Part shown: piece by piece, positions 46,705-59,013 of the stretch
Position numbering within the stretch: the stretch's first letter is position 1
How the letters are laid out: each line of letters begins with the position of its first letter
Assembly: GCA_021613535.1 (NCBI GenBank)
Contig: CP075495.1
Span: 13,268,001-13,332,000 of the forward strand
DNA from: Adineta vaga
Lineage: Eukaryota > Rotifera
Length of the DNA stretch: 64,000 nt
Direction of reading: 5' to 3'
Made by a program: the position numbers and the translations under genes
Notes under the pieces: model-generated
Database searches by the model: none
What the model was told of the DNA's origin: nothing
What the model saw: only the letters and a program-made list of their open reading frames with translations

Positions 46705-49700
46705 ATGAATACGAGCTTCAGTAATGAATTACAACAATTACAAATGGAGCTTCGTATGTGAATTTTGTTTAACTTTATTTCAAACATAATAATTCCTTTT
46801 AGGTGCTCAAAATTTTGATATAATTCGTTTTTCAACCTATCGAACGGCTTGTAAATTACGTTTTATTCAAAAAAAACTTAATTGTAAGTTATAATTATAT
46901 CATTGATATCATTTCAATTAAATTCAATAATGTATGACACGAACAAAAATGACGTTCTCTTTTTTTTATCACAAGGTGTCAATCTTTTATCATTTGACAT
47001 CTTGATTCATTGTAATCTATTGATTGCATAATGTATTCAATGTGAAAATTGAGAATAATTGATATTTTTTTTTCTTTTAGTTCATCTTCTCGATTTATTA
47101 AATGTAATTGAATCACTTCGAGAATGTTTAACATGGCCATCATCGGAATTAAGTTCCAATAGTTTATCTCCAAGTAGTCGTCGTACTCCCACACCAATTT
47201 CATCAACAAATGAACAATATCTTTCAATAAATCGTTTACAAACATTTTTAACATCGATCTATACGAATTTAAATAAACGTTTACCATCATCTCAACAAAT
47301 TCTTCATATTGAAAATTGTGTTCATTCAGCTATTGCTTGGTTCTTATATGTTTATAATAATAATGAATCATCCAATAATTTCTCTATACGTTTTAATTCA
47401 TTTCGCGTTGTCTTAGTACTCTTATGTACAGGTAAATTAGTTGATAAAATGCGTCATTTATTCACATCTTATCTATTACCATCATCGAACACATTAACAC
47501 ATATACAAATTGATGAATTGTTACATGAAATACTTGCCTTACCATATGCTTTACAAGAAATTTCACATTCAACATATCGAGCAAATAATGCACAATTAAT
47601 ATTTTCACATTTATCAGTAACATCAATAAATCTCAATGAATTTCTTGATACATTAATTTACAATGATACAACACCAAATTGTTTACAATGGTTGATTATA
47701 TTTCATCGTTTGATAAGTGTAGAAAATGGTAATAAAAAAGAGATTTTTATTTATTTCGAAAAAATAATTTCTATTTGTAATTGTTCTTGTAGTTATTCAT
47801 CGTGTAAAATGTTCAGCTTGTCAACGTGCATCATTTTCGGGTTTTCGTTATAAATGTCAACAATGTCATGATCGAACATATCAATTATGTCAAGATTGCT
47901 TTTGGCGTGGACGAGTTTCAGATAATCATTTACCAACACATGAAATGAAGGAATATACATTTTTTACGTCACCTGTTAAAGAATTTCGACAATCAATTCG
48001 AAGGTAAAATATATTGCCTATCTTCTTTGCATTTTATTTATTAAGAATCGGAATTTCTTCGTTAATTTTGAATAGATTTTTCTTTCCGATTAATCTCTTT
48101 TTGATCATTATTAGAAAATGAGAAAAGAAGAAATTCAACATTTCAGATATAAGATGAGTGCATGTTTTCTTATCAATGAAATTGAATCTCATGAGAAAAA
48201 AAGATTTCATTCTTTTTTTCTCTATTTATCTATTAGATGCATTTGATTAGCTTTTAAAATAGTTAATAATGCTTTCGTGCATGGTAACTCGACCACTAGC
48301 TGATTGGTCGAGTTGCTTTTCTCTGAGGAAACGGACGGAACTAGTTAAAAGTCAACCGGAAGCTTTCTAAAGTCAGAGAACCTATAGCAACACTTTAATA
48401 TATATATATATATAGTTATAGATTTGATATGAAAATAAGTTAGTTTATTTCTTATATAATTTCCAATGTCGAACCTTCTTAATGACAATTGACATATTCG
48501 AATGTATAAAGAATGTCTTCTTTTCTGTTACACTGTATTGATTAAGAAGAATAGTCAAAGATTTAATCATTTGAATGATGTCAGAAAATCTTTTATGAAT
48601 TATACTCTACATTGAATACATTTGTATCTATATTTGTAATATAGACATTTAGAAAATTAATGATTAGTCTGAACTATGTTTCCGTTCAAATTACTATGAC
48701 GTTAAATACTAGTTTGAAACCTAGAAAGAAAAAGGTATAACCTATCTTTGAATGTATTGACTTATTCTGCCATTTTTATATTCTCAAAAGAATACCGAGA
48801 TTAAAAAAAACAACGTTATTCTCACTAAGTTGAAAAAGAATATTCATGAAGTAGAATAGAAACCGACAAAGAAAATGATTATTTCTTGAACTGATTCATT
48901 TACGTCATATTTTTCTTTGAAAAAAAAAGCTGGTGAAAATTTTCTTATTTGGATAAAAATGTATTTTCTTGTAATAGATCATTTCAATGTATGCCAAAAA
49001 GTGAAGAACGTCGTTCAAATATTGTTTCATCATCTACATCTTCATCACCTCGATTCTTTTCATGGAAATATCGTAACAGTAGTGTAAAACGACATCAACA
49101 GCAGTCTCAATTACAACAGCAACAGCAGACTCAACAACAACAACAGCAGCAGCAGCAATATCATCATCATCATCAACAACAGCAAACGCCAATATCTATG
49201 TCATCACCATCGAGTCCATTAATGATGGAAAAAGAACAAATCTCATCATGTTCATCACCACAACTCGTTCGACTTAACACACCAAAACCAACACATTATG
49301 ATGATCAACGTTCATTAACATTAACCAAACAAAATGGTCGAAAAATAGATGAAAATAGTAATCAATCGGATATGGATGAACACATTCAAATTGCCTTATA
49401 TGCTCAACAATTGGCAGCTATCGAAGATAAACAAAAACAAAATCCAAGTGGCATTCCACCACCAATACGCTTTCCATCATGTCCAATGAATTTACAAATA
49501 AATAATCAATATCATCCACGAATGATGCCAACAAGTGGTACACCATCAACAATGGTTCCCATGTCATCCATCCGATCAATGCATATGGATCATCAAAGTG
49601 CTGAAAAACGTTTAATTATAACGAAACTTGAAGCAAAAAATAGGTAAAATGAATTAATGAAATATTCATTTCATAGACTAAACATATAAAGGGATCAATA

Positions 49701-51453
49701 AGTATGAAAACGATTACTCAAAGGAATCCAATAAAAAAAGATATTGAACTAATTTTAGTCAATAATAAATTTACACATGAGATCAAAATAGAATTGTCCA
49801 GAGAATATTTGTTCTTTTGTTCATCATATGAAACATTTCATACATAAAGATCAATTTTCTTCTATCTCATCAATATATTTTTATTTATAAACATTAATAA
49901 AAACAATAACATTCGTGTCATACGGGAATTTTGTTTTTAGTTTTCAAAAAGAAAAAGAAAACATTGTTCCTCTAAAGAGATACTATTGGTTGAAATCAGG
50001 ATAATTATTGATTCAATTTCCTAATTATTTTCTCTAAATACCTGTCTACATTTGACATGACATTCGTTTTTTTCTTTCTCTCTTAGACGTATTCTTCGTG
50101 AAATTAATACATTACGTGCTCAATTAAAACGTCGAAATTCACTTGATTATGCTAATGGAAATTTGCCAAATGATTCACATGCGTTTAGTGACACCGATAC
50201 GGCTACAAATGGTCTTTATCCATCATCACCTGGTCTTTCATCGTCAATGAATCGTCTTGAACAACGTTATGCTCAAACATTACCACATCAACGTTCAAGT
50301 CCTCGTCATGAATTATCATCTTATCATCATTATCAACAATCAAATCCAGCACGTAGTCGTATACATCAAATGAGACGTGCAGGTTCAACAGAAACAAATC
50401 CATATCTCGAACATGAATTACAAACATTATTATCACGAAAATTTCAATTAGAATCACGTATCGATCATTTACAGCAAAGTCGAGAAGAATTGACTACGCA
50501 ACTAGATACACTAGGTAGAATTTTACGTTCGTCACCTCATTCACATCAACGATCAGCAACAACGAGTCCACATGGTCGTTTAAGTGTTTCACCATCACGT
50601 ATGGTTTATCATACACATGGAAATTCATCCAATACACGTAAAAGTAATACAAATGTTTCCTTTCGAAGTTATTCAACACCACCAACACCAATGCATGATC
50701 AAATGACAAAAACAGCACCAATAACAGGTAATTCCTTTCATTTCAATATTTTTCTGAATACAATCTTTCATTCCAGAAACTAATATCACAGATTCACCAT
50801 CGATTGGTCAACATACAAAATCTTTACGTACTGATCTTCTCATTGCTGCAGATTCTTTGACATCAGCTATGTCATCTCTTGTTCAACAATTGAACACAGG
50901 TATGAGAGATAAACATTTCATATATATTTCTACTTCTTATTCTCTATAGAGAGTACAGAATCAATTCCAACAACAGTTGAAAATTCTCCTGATATCCAAA
51001 CTAATAATGAGACAAACCTAATTAATGAAATTAAAACAAATCATATTGATCAACAACAACAACAACAACAACAACATTCGTAAGAACTGAATTTTATGAA
51101 ATGAATAGTTCATATATTCATTTCTTTCTAGAAAAATCAATTCAAATAAGATTAGTACGAATAATAATAATAATAATAATGATATTATTGGAAATGATAG
51201 TGGAAGTCGAACAGATGAAGAATCACTTTTAACTTCGGATGAAGATGATGAAAGACAAGAAGAACGAACAACCGATGATGATTTGCTGAGAACCACTGAT
51301 GATGATGATGCTAGCGGAGGTGCTCATGCATTAGATTCATTTAATCTATCATCCATGAAACGCAAAGTATGACATCAAATGTTTGTTTGTTTTTTTCAAA
51401 TTATATTTCTTTCTCTAAATTAGGCACCTTTAGCAAGCGAACAACAACAGTGA
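46705..51453 (+). CDS. DTN: Dystrobrevin
   Basis: Ten exons (46705-46753, 46803-46883, 47081-47728, 47793-48003, 48978-49643, 50087-50727, 50777-50899, 50950-51079, 51132-51366, 51424-51453) give 937 aa. [19 protein letters not shown] near residue 22 opens the EF-hand-like region (to ~259), matching the family's [18 protein letters not shown] zinc finger follows (about 262-310, CSAC, CQQC, CQDCF). A Gln/His-rich low-complexity stretch comes from CAG/CAA repeats at 49096-49188. Two coiled coils (about 540-570 and 653-695, ending [17 protein letters not shown]) correspond to the syntrophin- and dystrophin-binding region. The tail is acidic and Asn-rich. Dystrobrevin is a cytoplasmic part of the dystrophin-glycoprotein complex. 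It is longer than human alpha-dystrobrevin (~740 aa) because of low-complexity insertions. The 974-nt intron 4 holds repeat-like DNA. Confidence 0.94.
48004..48977 (+). other. Expanded dystrobrevin intron 4
   Basis: At 974 nt it is more than ten times the usual intron here. Its central part (about 48255-48420) is richer in GC and has a 10-bp perfect hairpin, suggesting an inserted element. No coding sequence seen. Confidence 0.7.
48255..48420. repeat. Repeat-like insertion with hairpin and TA tail
   Basis: Contains AACTCGACCA and TGGTCGAGTT as perfect 10-bp inverted arms around a 9-nt loop (about 48287-48315). A less AT-rich body follows, ending in a (TA)n tail at about 48401-48414. It has the same general shape as the block at 41010-41293 (ATTGGTC motif, TA-rich tail), so they may be related dispersed repeats. 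Confidence 0.4.
49096..49188 (+). repeat. CAG/CAA trinucleotide repeat in dystrobrevin exon 5
   Basis: Coding triplet repeat producing a Gln-rich tract with an embedded His run (CATCATCATCAT). It is interrupted, so probably not highly unstable, but length variation between alleles is likely. Confidence 0.85.
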
Positions 51454-51983
51454 TATTCTTGAATAGATCTCAATTTACCTATACTTTTTGTTGTGTCTAC
51501 ACCTTCCATGTTGCCAATTTATTTCTTCAGGGATTGATAAAATAAAAAACATATGTTTCATTTTTTTTCCTTTGTTTTGCTTTTCTTTTTGTTTGTTTGT
51601 TTGTCAATCTTTACTATTTGTTGTTCTTTTCTGTTTAACAGACGGGCGAAAGAGAGAAATTTACATTATTGAAAAACAAATAATTGATATCTATACTTGT
51701 GTTTTTTTTGTTGCAAAAAAAAAGAAATCAAACATGCTTTCCTTTTCTCTGTCTCTTTTCTCTTGTGCAGTGGTAGTGTTTCGCTGATTTCATATTAATC
51801 TGTTTCTTTTCTATTCGTGTTTACTTCTTTCGATACTTTTGGATCGAATTGTTTGTTTGCTCGTTGTTTTTGTTGTCTATTTATTGATTATATGTTTTCG
51901 AATTGAAAAATTTACAACAGAAGAAAAGAAGAGAAAGACAAACGAAATTTAGAAATAAATAAATATTATAAATATGTACTCAT
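51454..51983. other. Convergent 3' region of dystrobrevin and mucin
   Basis: T-rich 3' UTR-like sequence of dystrobrevin followed by AATAAA-type signals (about 51955). A 99-codon frame at 51488-51787 is Phe/Cys/Ser biased and is not a gene. Confidence 0.6.
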
Positions 51984-52661
51984 TCAAAAAAGACAAAGTA
52001 AACCAACAATGAACATTAAAAGAAATTCATTTACATGTGTAGTTATACCATGATTAGATAGTCCCACCGTGGTATTGGTTGATTTTAACGTTACAGAACT
52101 ATTTGTCATATTCAAATATATCTCAAAATCAGTTGTAGATGAGCTAGTACTTGTGGGAAAAGTTGTGGTTGAAGTAGAATCTTCTGTTATTGATGTTGTT
52201 GTATCCAATGTAGAGTTTGCTATAGTAGAATTAGAATCTTCTGTTATTGATGTTGTTGTATCAAATGTAGAGTTTGTTGTAGTAGAAGTAGAATCTGTGA
52301 TAGAAGTAGAGTCATTGCCATTGCTTGTAGAATTTGTCTCAGTTGAGGTGAAGTTTGATTCTAGTGATATCGAGCTTATAGTTGATGTAGATTCTATTGG
52401 ATTAGTTGTAGAATCTATTGTTATACTAGTATCATTGCTGTTTGAAGTGATATCTGTATTATTGGTTTCACTAGATGCAATGGTAGTTGTGATTTCAGTT
52501 GTATTAGTGTCATTCATTACATCAGGTGCAATGATAGTTGTAGTAGTGTTCATAACGTCCCCGGTGATCGTAATACTTTGTGCATCTATATTCGATATTG
52601 ATGCGATCAGTAGTACAGTAACTAGTACTTTGAACAAAATGCTATTGCGTTGATGTAGCAT
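51984..52661 (-). CDS. GPI-anchored Ser/Thr-rich mucin-like protein
   Basis: A 225-aa intronless coding region with an N-terminal signal peptide (about 1-27, FKVLVTVLLIASISNIDA) and a hydrophobic C-terminus (NEFLLMFIVGLLCLF) without a cytoplasmic tail, the pattern of a GPI-anchored surface protein. The whole mature part is Ser/Thr/Asn with many N-x-S/T sites, so it should be densely O- and N-glycosylated. An internal duplication is visible: a DTTTSITEDS-containing unit of about 17 residues occurs twice. A 300-nt 5' UTR intron (52673-52972, GTAAGTATC donor) is likely. The antisense frame at 52069-52653 is a shadow. The specific role (surface coat, lumen or epidermis) is unknown. Confidence 0.75.
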   Translation of the reverse strand: MLHQRNSILFKVLVTVLLIASISNIDAQSITITGDVMNTTTTIIAPDVMNDTNTTEITTTIASSETNNTDITSNSNDTSITIDSTTNPIESTSTISSISLESNFTSTETNSTSNGNDSTSITDSTSTTTNSTFDTTTSITEDSNSTIANSTLDTTTSITEDSTSTTTFPTSTSSSTTDFEIYLNMTNSSVTLKSTNTTVGLSNHGITTHVNEFLLMFIVGLLCLF

Positions 52662-52672
52662 AATTCTAATTT

Positions 52673-52972
52673 CTAAAAGAAAAGATAATAGTGATTAGCT
52701 TAATTGTTCATTCAGTTGAGAAGTGTATTGTGTTCTGTTCTTGTTCGTCTTAAAAGTTTCTCTTTTGGATCGTTTTTGGGAAAAGAATTGTTTAATGACT
52801 ACAATTAACTCATTTATGTAAAGTATAGAAAAGACATGATTTCTAAGCTCGATATTCTTTTCGTACTATGCAAAGCAAGTTCGTAGATCTATTCATACAT
52901 TGAAAGTAATTTCTTAGTTAAACATCAGATTTTCCAATGAGAACAATCGGTGTGATATAATAAGATACTTAC
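52673..52972 (-). other. Probable 5' UTR intron of the mucin gene
   Basis: Consensus donor GTAAGTATC at the distal end and a 'ttcttttag' acceptor about 11 bases before the ATG on the minus strand. Confidence 0.5.
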
Positions 52973-54765
52973 ATTAATTTAATATGTAAATTTGTGTGTT
53001 GTACGAATGTCGATAAAACAGTTTCATGTATATAAACGGTTTTGCTTCTCTTTTTATACGGAACACGGAGATACCGTTGACGTCAAAGAAAATTCGTCAT
53101 TCATAACTATTTAAAAATCTGTACCAATTAACCATAGGTGGGGAAGGAGAAATAGTATGTTGATGAGTCATCTATTATGTATATTGTTATTATATCTATT
53201 GTTTCTATTTTTCACATATGAAATTCGTATCTAAAATTATCCATGTACTGCGGAGGCTTACGTACTGATTTTTCTCTGATAAATTTCGTTTTTTCAGTAT
53301 ATATGACGTCACCCTAATCGGTGAACCTTAGCGTACGAAAAGTGAATATACGCTAATACTTCTAGCTAGTGTAATGCTTTTGAGACGTTATTACAACTTA
53401 TCAGTATATTTAATGTTTTTATATTTTCAATAAATTAATATGAAGAACATTAATTCTAAAAATGACTTGAATTGATAAACTATGAGTTGAAATGATTATT
53501 CAAAAGGAATTTTATAGATACAAATAAATCGCGAAGAAACATGTATAGAAACATTAGTAAGTTATACATTTTTGAATCTTATATCTATTTTATTTCCAAT
53601 ATATACTACAATCATTTTTTTCTTCTCTTTCTTGATTCACTAACACTACTTGATGACTTTGTTCAATGATTAGAATGTTAATATGAAATATGTGATGAAT
53701 AAAGATTCAGATGGTTTTACTTATAATGAATGTTCCTTTATATAACCCATTACTTTCCTTAATGGAAGTACGTATGAGTGCGTAGAGTTCATTGCACTGA
53801 TTTTTAAATACTGACGTATTCAGAGTCAATCGAACTTTCTTGAAACAGATTGGCATAAGCATCAATTTACTTTTACGAGTGATATTTTTTATCATATTAT
53901 CGTCGATTGATAAATGACCTTATTTTAGATTTGAAGTAATATTCGAATGCTTAATCAAACAAGAAAAAGTACATTCATTCGTTCTTCGTCATATTTACGA
54001 CGGAATGTGTAAAAAAAACTTGATTAGTATGAAAATACTTTTGACAAGCATGATTATTTTGTAAGAGATTCATATAAGATTTGTTTCTGATGCGCATATT
54101 TCCGAAGTAGTCTGTCTCTTGTAAAAGGTTAAAGATACATTTAAAGTATCATTACATTGAAAATATCAAATTCATTAAAATAAATATCAATGAATGACAG
54201 TTTCATGACGATGAGCCCTTTTCTTTGATTATTTACTATCAAAGTGTCATAATATATCTAACTTTGACATCAAGGCTTTCGAATAGAAGTCATAGTATGA
54301 AAGAGAGAAGATCTAATCAATAAACTAGAGAAATGCAATCAATTGAAAAAAGTCTATTTCCAATTCAATAGTTAAATTATGATTGTATAACATTAATTTC
54401 TCGTAAACAATGATAAAATCAATTTTTCTTCCAAACATTCTTCGTCAATGATAAACTAGAATAAACAATATCTTATATTTAATATTACATCATAAGCCCG
54501 TCTAATCTATCTATCTTATACTATATTAATTCCATATATTACTAATGAATAGTTCCTTTTCCTGTTTTGTAAAGGTTCACTTTCTATTGAATCAATGATA
54601 AGAAGCTTTTATCGACTAAATCTTCGATGAGTAGAAACAGAAGAAGAAAAATCATGATGAATCAACGCATTGCTTTCTTTTAAAAGATTTTATTTAGATA
54701 AGAATGTTTATGTAATGCTTGACATTGTTCAAAAAAAAGAAAGAGAAAAAATTTGTATTGGAATC
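52973..54765. other. Gene-poor spacer
   Basis: AT-rich. A minus-strand frame of 62 codons at 53707-53895 (ending KGTFIISKTI) has somewhat protein-like composition but no domain or splice support. Nothing else seen. Confidence 0.45.
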
Positions 54766-55114
54766 TTAAGCAAACTTTGTTGGTACACCCCATAAACCAG
54801 CAAGATTAGCTTTTGCGCGTCGTTTTGAAACTTTAGATAAAAGATGTTGCCGGAAATTTTCATATCCTTCATCATCACCCAATATATCATCAAAATTCGC
54901 ATAACCATATATATATGGTCGAAAATTTCGATTGGTATTCGTAAGCGCATCGGATGAATCCATATCAGTTGGTCTTGTTAGAACTTGATGCGAAATGATG
55001 AGAAGTAGTAACTAAATGATAGTTTGAAGAAGAAAAAAAAGCATAAGACAAAATGAAAATAAAAGAAAGAAAATGCTATACTTGTATACACATCAATTGA
55101 ACGAATTTCATCAT
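54766..55114 (-). CDS. Candidate neuropeptide / peptide-hormone precursor
   Basis: Two exons on the minus strand: 55082-55114 (11 codons from ATG) and 54766-55011, joined by a 70-nt phase-0 intron with a pyrimidine-rich 'catttag' acceptor. The 92-aa product starts with a clear signal peptide (MMKFVQLMCIQLLLLIISHQ) that exists only after splicing, the hydrophobic core being split by the intron. The remainder is a small propeptide with an acidic segment (NFDDILGDDEGYENF), a KRR convertase site and a 16-residue C-terminal peptide AKANLAGLWGVPTKFA ending at the stop. There is no Gly for amidation and no cysteine. This is the layout of a secreted peptide precursor. A loose L-x-G-L-x-G-x-P resemblance to pigment-dispersing-factor peptides is noted but weak. 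Confidence 0.55.
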
Positions 55115-58100
55115 TGTTACTTTAGTTATGTTTAGAGATAATGTATAGTCAAGAGTTGAATATGCACTGGAATGAATCTCCAAAGAATTCTGTTGTTTTT
55201 ATAAGAGAGAGAGAAAGAGATTCCAAAGTTTTCGATGCGTATATCCGAATTGAAAAATGCTTTTTTTTCCTTCTAAATGATAATCATATTAATATTACGG
55301 ATAACGGAAATTGCATGGGGGAGCAGAAAAAAACGAATGGTATGAGTTCATACTATTGTAATATTTCGAAAAGTAAATTCAATGTGTTTGTTTTTTCACA
55401 TTGTTTGAATATTTTGAAAGTCGACCTATATTAATATTAATGAGAACAGAAGTAGATCTTCGTTGTTGTGTTCTTCTGATTTAATGAAATACAAATTCAA
55501 TATTATACTGGTGACTTTATTTTGTTTATCTATCGATAATAAATAATTAAATGTTTATTGTTTACTTTCGAAAAAAAAAAGAATTTGTATATTCGAAGAA
55601 TATTTAAATATATAAATCCTCATTATTTATGCTTTTGAATAACACATTTTTTGTTGTTCATTTTGATAAATTCATTTAAGTATATTTGCATGATAGAGAA
55701 TAAATTTCCTTAGTAACTACGTCACTAATTATCTTAATTATATCTTCATTATTCATATTGAGAATAGTAGAGAGAGAGAAAGAAAAAAGAAAACTTTATA
55801 CAAAGTTATAATTTACTCCATTGAGATAAGAACATCTACTAATTATGTTCATTTTGACTTGTTTAATTTAGTTATTGTATGAAGAGAGGTTGACCCTTAT
55901 TGTTTAAATGATAATCAAAAAGACAATGGACAAAGAAAAGAAAAACACAAATCTTGATCGTTCTTCATTTCTCTTGATATGTTAAAGCAATCGTCGTTGT
56001 CATATGAACAACTGTTGAACTTCCATATGTCCATAAACGAGAAGTAGATAAACAATAATAGAAAATAAGAGCAACCTTTGTCTAGAACAGCATGACATGC
56101 TCTATCTCTTGTTGATAAAAGATAGAAGAAAAATTCGATGAGATGATGATTACTGGTCAAATTTATCTCGAAGAGAGGCGCATGCCAGTCTAATGATAGA
56201 GAGAACGGTGAATTACGATTGCTTTCATTGTTCCTTTCATCGTGTTTGATTGAATGTTATTCATCTTGGTGTGATATCGACTAATTCAATCTTCATTGAG
56301 TTTTTTTTTTCATATGAAAAGAACAAGTGTCAAGAAAAAAAAATATATACATTGATGAAATTTAACAAGGTTCCTTTTGAATCATTATCCATTCTAGTTT
56401 TAATGAAACGAAAAAAACTTTTTTGTTACCCTTAGGTACTCTTTTCTTTTCCTATACATATGTATATGTTGTTTTTAGTAGCATATTATTAATCGTCCAG
56501 AACAATGTTCGACGCCATTGTCATTGTCGAATGAACGATAGGTTTTTGTTGTTGTTACTATTATTGGTTTCTCTATCTCACGGTTGATTATGTAACATGA
56601 TGTGTAATTACACTAAATGAAACAATTTCAACGACCGTACTCACAATGGGTTCTTTCTCAACATCAATCAATAGAAATTCCGTTTCTTTTTTTTTCAATT
56701 GCAATTTAGTAGTCGTAGGTGGTAGTGGTCGTTGTCGGCGTCGTCTTCGTCCTCGTTCTAGTACGATAAAAGAAAGGAGACAATGAAAGAAGGACACATG
56801 TGTAGAATGAACGGAAGTGTAAGGATTTATAGGCCTCTTCTATGTCTTATTGAAGGAAATCGCGCGTGTACAATATGATGATGATTATAGTAAAGAAACA
56901 ACTGACCACTTTGTTCTTCCGAGCAGAACAATAATGAACTATCAGGCTCGTTTGTCATTTGACCGGCTTGTGTCTTTTTCTTTTCTTTTCTTCTTCTTCT
57001 TCTTCTTCTTTTTCTCATACGGTCTTTTCTCTCAATATACGTATATATACATATATGTTGTGTACAAAGTATTGAGATAATTGTTCCTTGTCGTGCACAA
57101 GATAGTTTACAGAGCGAGAGCAAGAGTGAGAATCAGAGACGAACAAACGATTGATATTATGCATAGAGAGATTACTTTATCTCTGATGCAAGAAAAGAAG
57201 AATCTTTTCTTAGTCTTTATGACGTACGAATAACAAGAGAAAAAGTAAGTAAGTAAATAAGTAAGAATATTGATTTAATAATGAAACTGATTAGAATAGA
57301 ATAATAGTCCTTGTACATGTAGATCGGATAAAAGACGTCGAAGAGGAATGAAAGATGTAAATACACAACGACATATATACGCTCATAAAAACACTTTGAA
57401 AAGGTCGCTTGTTCGATGCTAATGTGTTCTTGTATGAGTAAGTCAGAGTATAATCAAGCATGAACACATGCTGTGAACACTAAATATCGACTAAGAGAAG
57501 TTTTCTATTTGATAAGGTACAATGACCTATATTCAATATTTAAGCTATTCTAAACATCTGTAAAAGTATAATATGTCAAAAGTGTCCATTTTTTTCTCCT
57601 TCATTATATATCTCATCCTCTATTATTATATAAGTTGCATCTATAAAGGAAATTGAGTGACGTTGGTTAATAAGAATTGTCAGAATAGTAGCATTTGCAC
57701 ATCATCCGGTTCTGAAAAAGATATTAACCATGAATATTGTTGACTAAATAGACATCCCATATAAAAAAGAACCGAATAGAATGATCTATTAGAAACCTGT
57801 TAATATGTTACTATGAATAATCATTTCTTTTCTTCACATTTTCAAAATAATCCATTAAATAAATAAATACTTGTCGATTATATGCAAGTGCTTACAAATA
57901 TATTCATAAAATGTTCATATGCAGATCTGTTCTCTTTTTCTTCTCTTGTATATATTTTAATATTCTACGGGAAAAATGTTCGATGCTTACACATATGGTC
58001 AGATTGTTTGCATATACAGCAACAGCACAAGCAATGTTTATTTGCAAGGCTTTTAATACATGCCCAAAAAAAATGCGTTCAACTACTTTTTCTTCTTCTT

Positions 58101-59013
58101 CCTTTTCTTGATGCATCTCGTTGCATCATACATGCCATCGGTACCGGACTAGATTTCTTTCTCTTGTTCTTGTTCCCCTTCGTTTTTTTTTCTTCTTCTT
58201 CTTCTTCTTTGTCGCCTCGATTTTTTCTTCATCTGCACTCGCTCAGTTTAACGTATCCTATTATCATGTTTAAAAAAAGTAAGAAAGTGAGCTGATAATG
58301 CTTTTGACCAGAGGTCAGCAGCATCAGCTAAAGCAGCACATTGTATGTATGACTCAAGCACTTGGAGAAAAAATGGATAAGCACTAGAGAAGAGAAAAAA
58401 AAAGATGTATTGTATTAGTAGTACAGTAGGACGAAGAAATAGAGCGCAAAAAAAAGAAAGAATTCTTCCATTTGTAGTCTCTTTCTTCGTCTCTTCCTCT
58501 TCGCGACTTTGTTCTACAATTGCACATTCATCATACTGTTCGTAGAATATATCATCAGTAAAGATATAGATAGGGCCAAACAACAAGACAGACACAATCA
58601 TTCATCCAGCTGGATGTTAGTATCGTGTACGTATGTATATTTAGATGAGAAACAAAAGATAAAATCTCGAACAAGCTTTATGACTCTATCGTTTTCTTTT
58701 AGTAGTAGATTTTATTGACGAAAAAATGTCTATGAAAAGACAGATGCCTCGAAGATCACATTTTGTAACTTTTTATAGTTACGACATCAAAGTTTCAAGT
58801 TGTTGTCATAAGAGAGTGAATGAGTAGGCACGAGAGAGGAGAAAGAAAAACGATCGAAGAATGACTTCATTTTGACTTTTTAAACATTATATGATAGAAT
58901 TACACTTATACCTATCAAAAATTGATGAGATCTATTCATTAATATTCCATTTTTGTTTGTATCATAGATTCCTAAAGAAAAGAAAAAAAATTTTCATAAT
59001 CCTTTCTTTTAGT
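55115..59013. other. Large gene-poor interval
   Basis: About 3.9 kb with purine and pyrimidine runs, including a (CTT)n tract at 56990-57011 and a TTC-rich tract near 58185-58210. Many frames of 60-140 codons are products of these tracts or have no features. The end contains the upstream region of the cyclase-like gene, with a 'cctttcttttag' acceptor at 59012, one base before its ATG. Confidence 0.5.
56990..57011. repeat. (CTT)n microsatellite
   Basis: Uninterrupted trinucleotide run in the gene-poor interval. Confidence 0.85.

Noticed and set aside
52069-52653. 194-codon plus-strand frame opposite the mucin
   Set aside because: Val/Ser/Glu repeats are the antisense of the Ser/Thr-rich mucin codons; the mucin has a signal peptide and GPI-type tail.
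58891-59013. Upstream extension of the cyclase-like protein from an earlier Met
   Set aside because: The extension lies before a strong 'cctttcttttag' acceptor and has no family similarity; the Met at 59014 is preferred.
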